Assembly: GCA_964455935.1 (NCBI GenBank)
Contig: CAYVZU010000085.1
Location: forward strand, 1 to 16,917
Length of the DNA: 16,917 nt
Direction of reading: 5' to 3'
From: CAYVZU01 sp964455935
GTDB taxonomy: Bacteria > Fibrobacterota > CAYVZU01
Below the pieces are notes generated by a model. The model ran no database searches, was not told the DNA's origin, and saw nothing but the letters and a program-made list of their open reading frames with translations. Of the stretch, positions 13,396 through 16,917 are shown piece by piece (the stretch's first letter is position 1; every line of letters begins with the position of its first letter). The translations under genes and the position numbers were made by a program.

Positions 13396-14772
13396 ATGCG
13401 TCTTCTCCTGATCAATCCATGCAATCCGCTTGTCAGTCTGGCAAAAATTAAGGAAAGCCGCTGGAATCGCTATCGTGTCTGGAAGCCTCTCGGCCTCATG
13501 GTTCTGGCGGGCCTGACCCCCCCGGAATGGGAAATCTCCATTATCGACGAGAACCTGGGCGTGCCGGACTATACGATCCTGCCGCGCCCCGATCTGGTGG
13601 GAATTACGGCCTTTACCTCACAGGCGAATCGTTGCTATGAGCTGGCTGCGCACTTTCGGAGTATTGGTGTGCCGGTCGTGATGGGCGGCATACACGCAAC
13701 CATGTGCGCACAAGAGGCCATGGAACGCACGGACTCGATTGTCACGGGAGAAGCCGAGGGAGTCTGGCAGCAAGTTCTGGAAGACGCTAAACGCGGCTGT
13801 CTAAAACCGCGCTATGACGGAAAGCTCGCTGATATCAATAACGTCCCCCCGGCACGCCACGACCTGCTGGCGAAGGGATACAGTTTTGGAGCCATCCAGA
13901 CAACGCGCGGTTGTCCGCTAAACTGCAATTTCTGCAGCGTCACCGCCTTTAACGGGGCGCATTATCGCCAACGGCCCATCCCCGACGTGATTGCGGAATT
14001 CCAAAGTGTCCGGGAAAAATATGTCCTTGTTGTGGATGACAATCTCATTGGAACGCGCCACGAGCACATTGCCCGGGCCAAGGATTTGCTCCGCGCCATA
14101 ATCGATGCCAAACTCAAGAAACAATGGGTTGCGCAAACCACCATCAATCTGGCGGACGACGAAGAGCTTCTCACCCTGGCTTCGCAAGCGGGCTGCATGG
14201 CCGTGTTTATTGGATTTGAATCCCCTTCACCCGAAGGACTGCTGGAACTGGGCAAGCGGTACAATCTCCTTAAGAGGCGGGACTTTCGCGCGTCCGTACG
14301 GCGCATACAGCGCCACCGAATTTCCGTGGTCGGCTCCTTTATCATTGGGTTGGACGTGGACAGGCCGGGCATTGGACGGCGCATCGCCAAAACGGCGGGC
14401 CATTACGGAGTCGATAATCTCAATGCGCTGTTTCTAACGCCGCTGCCCGGAACAAAACTGTGGGAACGCATGACATTGGACCGCCGCGTCACGCTTAATT
14501 CCTATCCGGAAAACTGGAAATATTACACTCTCACCTATCCGGTCGTCACTCACCAGCACCTGTCGCTCACCGAAATCATCCGGGAGATGGTGACCTGCGA
14601 GCGCCACTTTTATTCCATGCAGCGCATCCTGCGCCGCGTCTGGGCCGGCTTCTGGCATCGCCGCAACCCCCTGATCGCCCTGATCGGCAATCTTTCCTAC
14701 CGGGGCAATTCACGGCTGTCGTCCAAGGCGTACAACGAATTCGCCTATCAGCGGCGCGCGGCCACAATGTAG
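13396..14772 (+). CDS. B12-binding-domain radical SAM protein, substrate unknown
   Basis: This 458-residue protein has the layout of class B radical SAM enzymes. An N-terminal Rossmann-like cobalamin-binding domain spans about 1-130, with LLLINP at 3-8, GITAF at 69-73 and VVMGGIHAT at 94-102. The SAM domain follows, with the [4Fe-4S] motif CPLNCNFC (Cys173, Cys177, Cys180) and the downstream strands VDDNLIG, FIGFESP and GSFIIGLD. The C-terminal tail is helical and Arg-rich. The DxHxxG cobalt-ligand motif is absent, as in many members of this class. The family includes methyltransferases and cyclases for tetrapyrroles, hopanoids and natural products, and the sequence alone does not tell which reaction is catalysed here. 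The ATG at 13396 has only AAAGGG about 11 nt upstream. No partner biosynthetic genes are adjacent. The flanks are tkt on the left and a repeat-filled gap on the right. Confidence 0.88.
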   Translation: MRLLLINPCNPLVSLAKIKESRWNRYRVWKPLGLMVLAGLTPPEWEISIIDENLGVPDYTILPRPDLVGITAFTSQANRCYELAAHFRSIGVPVVMGGIHATMCAQEAMERTDSIVTGEAEGVWQQVLEDAKRGCLKPRYDGKLADINNVPPARHDLLAKGYSFGAIQTTRGCPLNCNFCSVTAFNGAHYRQRPIPDVIAEFQSVREKYVLVVDDNLIGTRHEHIARAKDLLRAIIDAKLKKQWVAQTTINLADDEELLTLASQAGCMAVFIGFESPSPEGLLELGKRYNLLKRRDFRASVRRIQRHRISVVGSFIIGLDVDRPGIGRRIAKTAGHYGVDNLNALFLTPLPGTKLWERMTLDRRVTLNSYPENWKYYTLTYPVVTHQHLSLTEIIREMVTCERHFYSMQRILRRVWAGFWHRRNPLIALIGNLSYRGNSRLSSKAYNEFAYQRRAATM

Positions 14773-14792
14773 CGCGATTCTCAGAGACGGGA

Positions 14793-15053
14793 GTTGTCGG
14801 TTCTCGGTTCCCGGTTGGCAGACCAAAATTCGGAGTAACTACTTACCACAGAGACACAAAGCACGCTGCGAAGGAAAAGAGGGAAAGAGTTTTTCAGGGA
14901 CTAAACCTTCTCTTTCTCCGTGTCCTCTGTGTCTCCGTGGTGAACGCTTTCGAATTCGGCTTAGCTGAGCGTGATTGCCCTGCTGAATCGTTACGCAAAA
15001 GAATGAATTCGGTCTGGTTTTTAACGGACAACTGACAACCGAAAATTGGGAAC
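14793..15053. repeat. Composite repeat: heptad arrays around a palindromic element
   Basis: The left end is four 7-bp units, GTTGTCG GTTCTCG GTTCCCG and GTTGGCA (14793-14820). The right end (15019-15053) is five related units in inverted orientation: TTTTAAC, GGACAAC, TGACAAC, CGAAAAT and TGGGAAC. Between them is an inverted repeat whose arms are ACCACAGAGACAC (14845-14857) and the complement of ACCACGGAGACAC (14929-14941), 12 of 13 matching. Purine/pyrimidine-rich inner sequence also pairs partly. No coding sequence or transposase is visible. The gap between the radical SAM stop and the sigma factor stop (14773-15122) holds nothing else except one hairpin. Confidence 0.8.
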
Positions 15054-15082
15054 TTCTGTCCTTGAGGGTTCCGCGGTGAGGA

Positions 15083-15101
15083 AATGGGCCTGGAGCCCAT
15101 T
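15083..15101 (-). terminator. Hairpin after the sigma factor gene, weak terminator
   Basis: AATGGGC and GCCCATT form a perfect 7-bp stem with a 5-nt loop, 22 bp beyond the sigma factor stop. On the - strand the stem is followed by TTCC only, so termination would be weak without Rho. Confidence 0.4.
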
Positions 15102-15122
15102 ACGGCAGGGGCGGCAAGCCAC

Positions 15123-16010
15123 CTACCACTCCCGGAAATCCCGCAGGGTCTTGCTTCGGCTGGAATGCTTCAAATGCCGGATGGCCTTTTCTTTGATCTG
15201 CCGGATTCGTTCTCTGGTTAAATTATACATAGCCCCGATTTCTTCGAGAGTGTGGGCCGCATCGCATCCGATTCCGAAGTACAATTTCACAATCTCCGCT
15301 TCCCGCTCCGTCAGGGACTCCAGAATCCCCGTAATTCTGCTGTGGAGCGAAATCTCCCCCACGCATGCGTCGGGCGGCGCGTTGCTGGTGTCGCAGAGAT
15401 TGTCAAGACGGGTGCCGCCGTCCTCAAAAGAGGCATCCAGTGAGACATGGGTATCGCCGATCGCCATGGAATCGGCCACATCCTGCTGCCCCATCCGCAG
15501 CTCTTTTGCAATCTCTTCGAAGTCGGGCTTTCGCTGTAATTTCTGCTCAAGCCTCGTCGTCGCCTTGCCAATCTTGTAAATCGTCCCCACTCGGTTGAGC
15601 GGAGTTCGTACCGTCCGGGACTGGTCGGCCAGCGCCGACAGTATAGCCTGCCGTATCCACCAAACGGCGTAGGAGATGAACTTGAATCCCTTGGATTCAT
15701 CAAATCGCCGGGTGGCCCGAATCAATCCCAGGTTTCCCTCGTTAATCAGGTCGGTAACCGACATCCCCTGGTTCCTGTAGTTCATGGCCACGCCCACAAC
15801 GAACCGCAGGTTGGCTTCCACCATCCTGTGCAGGGCCCTATCGTCGCCTTTTCGGATTCTCCTCGTTAAATCGGCCTCTTCCACTCGGGAGAGCGTCTTG
15901 TGCTTACCGATCTGTTTGAGGTACAGCCGCAGGGATGTTTCCTCCGGAACGAAGGAACCCACACCCTCTTCACCCGCCGCGCCGCCTTGCTTTTTCCTGC
16001 CTCTGGCCAA
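15123..16010 (-). CDS. RNA polymerase sigma-70 factor, RpoD/SigA-like
   Basis: This 295-residue sigma factor directs RNA polymerase to promoters. Region 1.2 begins at TSLRLYLKQIG (about 25). Region 2 includes ANLRFVVGVAMNY and DLINEGNLGLIRA, and the -10 recognition helix YAVWWIRQAI is at 114-123. Region 3 contains the EEIAKELRM stretch. Region 4.2 carries the -35 recognition helix-turn-helix TLEEIGAMYNLTRERIRQIK (254-273). Region 1.1 is absent, as in the short Bacteroidetes-type primary sigma factors, which it resembles closely (RTPLNRVGTI, HLKHSSRSK). It may be the housekeeping sigma or a close paralogue. I choose TTG 16010 because GGAGGG (16015-16020) lies 4 nt upstream. The open frame continues to GTG 16157, but that extension has no family similarity. 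The gene lies downstream of the RRM gene, separated by a terminator, so it needs its own promoter. Confidence 0.93.
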   Translation of the reverse strand: MARGRKKQGGAAGEEGVGSFVPEETSLRLYLKQIGKHKTLSRVEEADLTRRIRKGDDRALHRMVEANLRFVVGVAMNYRNQGMSVTDLINEGNLGLIRATRRFDESKGFKFISYAVWWIRQAILSALADQSRTVRTPLNRVGTIYKIGKATTRLEQKLQRKPDFEEIAKELRMGQQDVADSMAIGDTHVSLDASFEDGGTRLDNLCDTSNAPPDACVGEISLHSRITGILESLTEREAEIVKLYFGIGCDAAHTLEEIGAMYNLTRERIRQIKEKAIRHLKHSSRSKTLRDFREW

Positions 16011-16209
16011 AATACCCTCCAGACTTATCTGCGATTGTCCGACCGGCGCAGACCACGATGCGGTCCGCGCGCCGGTTGCCGCCCCGAGCGCACGAACTTC
16101 ATGCAACAAGGACGTATGATAAACCGTACCAGAAGATTTGCCGCGGAAGGCATACACTGCGGCAAGCTGGCACGCCGAGGATATGAAATATACGGCGAAG
16201 ACACGGCCC

Positions 16210-16240
16210 CAAACAAAATTCCCGGCCCGAACCGGGAATT
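16210..16240 (-). terminator. Rho-independent terminator of the RRM gene
   Basis: AATTCCCGG (16217-16225) and CCGGGAATT (16232-16240) form a perfect 9-bp stem with a 6-nt loop. On the - strand it is followed by TTTTGTTTGG. It begins 4 bp after the RRM stop codon and separates that gene from the sigma factor gene. Confidence 0.88.
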
Positions 16241-16244
16241 GGAA

Positions 16245-16496
16245 TCAAGCTCTTCTAGGTTTGTCTCTTGCTTCGTTTACCGTCAAAGCCCGGCCTTGGA
16301 AATCCTGGCCGTTCAATGCCTGGATGGCGGCGTCGCCGTTTTCCATTTCTACGAAAGCAAAGCCCCTGGGCTTTCCAGTCATACGATCCATAATCACATT
16401 GACAGAACTGATCTGCCCATGTTGTCCAAACAGCGCCTCCAAATCTTCCTGCGTGGTGCTGAAGGAAAGGTTACCGACATAGAGCTTCTTGGCCAT
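16245..16496 (-). CDS. Small RRM-domain RNA-binding protein
   Basis: This 83-residue protein is a single RNA recognition motif and little else. RNP2 is LYVGNL (5-10) and RNP1 is RGFAFVEM (44-51), with the aromatic residues that stack on RNA bases present (Tyr6, Phe46, Phe48). The tail, EARDKPRRA, is basic and short. Such proteins occur in cyanobacteria and many other phyla, often as cold- or stress-related RNA binders. The target here is unknown. The start is certain: GGAGGG lies 4 nt before ATG 16496, on a strong ribosome binding site. A strong terminator follows the stop directly, so it is a one-gene transcript. No convincing promoter was found in the AT-rich leader, though TAAATA near 16570 is a weak -10 candidate. 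Confidence 0.95.
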   Translation of the reverse strand: MAKKLYVGNLSFSTTQEDLEALFGQHGQISSVNVIMDRMTGKPRGFAFVEMENGDAAIQALNGQDFQGRALTVNEARDKPRRA

Positions 16497-16651
16497 AAGG
16501 CCCTCCTAAATATTTTTACTCAACAGCAAAGGGTCTCTTCGGCCGTGACTTGGTAAACCTTCGCCCAGTATTTAAAGAACCATTATTCCACCCCAAAAAT
16601 CAGAATTAATATGAATCGAGGATTAACTACTCACGTCTTTTCGAAAGAATC

Positions 16652-16785
16652 ATGAAACCACAGAGAAACACCGAGGTCGAAGAAGAGATACAGAGTGGGA
16701 AAAGATCTATTCCGGCGCGGTGCGCGCCAGAAAGATTTCCCTCTGTGTTCTCATTCTTAACTCGGATTTCTCTCTGTGGTTTCAT
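16652..16785. repeat. 134-bp palindromic intergenic repeat (ACCACAGAGA family)
   Basis: ATGAAACCACAGAGA (16652-16666) and TCTCTGTGGTTTCAT (16771-16785) are perfect 15-bp inverted arms. Partly pairing inner blocks follow (CAGAGTGGGAAA against TTTCCCTCTG), with a central GGCGCG/CGCGCC stem-loop near 16715-16730. The whole element can fold into one long imperfect hairpin. Because it is palindromic, both strands show open frames starting MKPQR, which I regard as spurious. The gap 16497-16917 contains no gene that I can support. The arms share ACCACAGAGA with the element at 14845-14941. Confidence 0.8.
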
Positions 16786-16863
16786 GGGAACCTGTGTAGT
16801 TACGTCGAGGAAAATAGCCATAGCGCAAATGAGGGACGGACACGTCTCTCTCTGAGCGCATCC

Positions 16864-16897
16864 AAATAAAAACGGATGCTAAGGTCATTAGCATCCG
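16864..16897 (-). terminator. Terminator of a - strand gene beyond the right edge
   Basis: CGGATGCTAA (16873-16882) and TTAGCATCCG (16888-16897) form a perfect 10-bp stem with loop GGTCA. On the - strand it is followed by TTTTTATTT, a good T tract. The gene it serves would lie to the right of the window and read leftwards. Confidence 0.85.
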
Positions 16898-16917
16898 CTT
16901 TAGGATGAAGAGAAAAC

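Noticed and set aside
16627..16855. Two opposed small frames beginning MKPQR
   Set aside because: They are created by the palindromic repeat itself, as each strand repeats the same arms.

Overview
The window looks like a chromosomal segment from an FCB-group bacterium, most likely Fibrobacterota or a close relative. The evidence is a TIGR02147-type regulator paired with a lipoprotein gene, which is typical of that phylum. A short RpoD-like sigma factor without region 1.1 also resembles the Bacteroidetes primary sigma type. No database search was possible, so the taxonomy is inference.

Left part (1-3725): a TIGR02147-family transcription regulator (1487-2407, +) is flanked by two predicted secreted lipoproteins. 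One is divergent (322-1068, -) and one is downstream in the same direction (2418-3725, +). The regulator has a near-canonical promoter whose -10 box lies so close to the ATG that its mRNA may be leaderless. A 7+7 bp palindrome overlaps its -35 box. Convergent to the second lipoprotein is the wreck of an ABC exporter gene (3746-4605, -), with a frameshift, a nonsense codon and a large in-frame loss of most of the ATPase domain.

Centre (4952-10989, all -): mnmE, a metalloprotease-like lipoprotein, mnmG and rsmG, in transcription order. This is the conserved tRNA-wobble-modification / 16S methylation cluster that in many bacteria continues into parA-parB. Here parAB is not found downstream of rsmG, but two identical 16-bp parS-type sites (in opposite orientation) form the first codons of both mnmG and rsmG. 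The lipoprotein, which carries an Ig-like domain and an HEFVH zinc motif, sits between mnmE and mnmG and overlaps the mnmE stop codon by ATGA.

Right part (11171-16917): transketolase (tkt, +) is divergent from mnmE and is followed by a B12-binding-type radical SAM protein (+). After a repeat-rich gap come, on the - strand, a housekeeping-type sigma factor and, upstream of it, a small RRM RNA-binding protein with its own terminator. Two copies of an ACCACAGAGA-ended palindromic repeat lie in intergenic gaps (about 14845-14941 and 16652-16785). The first is bracketed by inverted arrays of 7-bp units. A clear terminator at the right edge belongs to a - strand gene beyond the window.

No tRNA, rRNA, CRISPR array, intact insertion sequence or origin was recognised.
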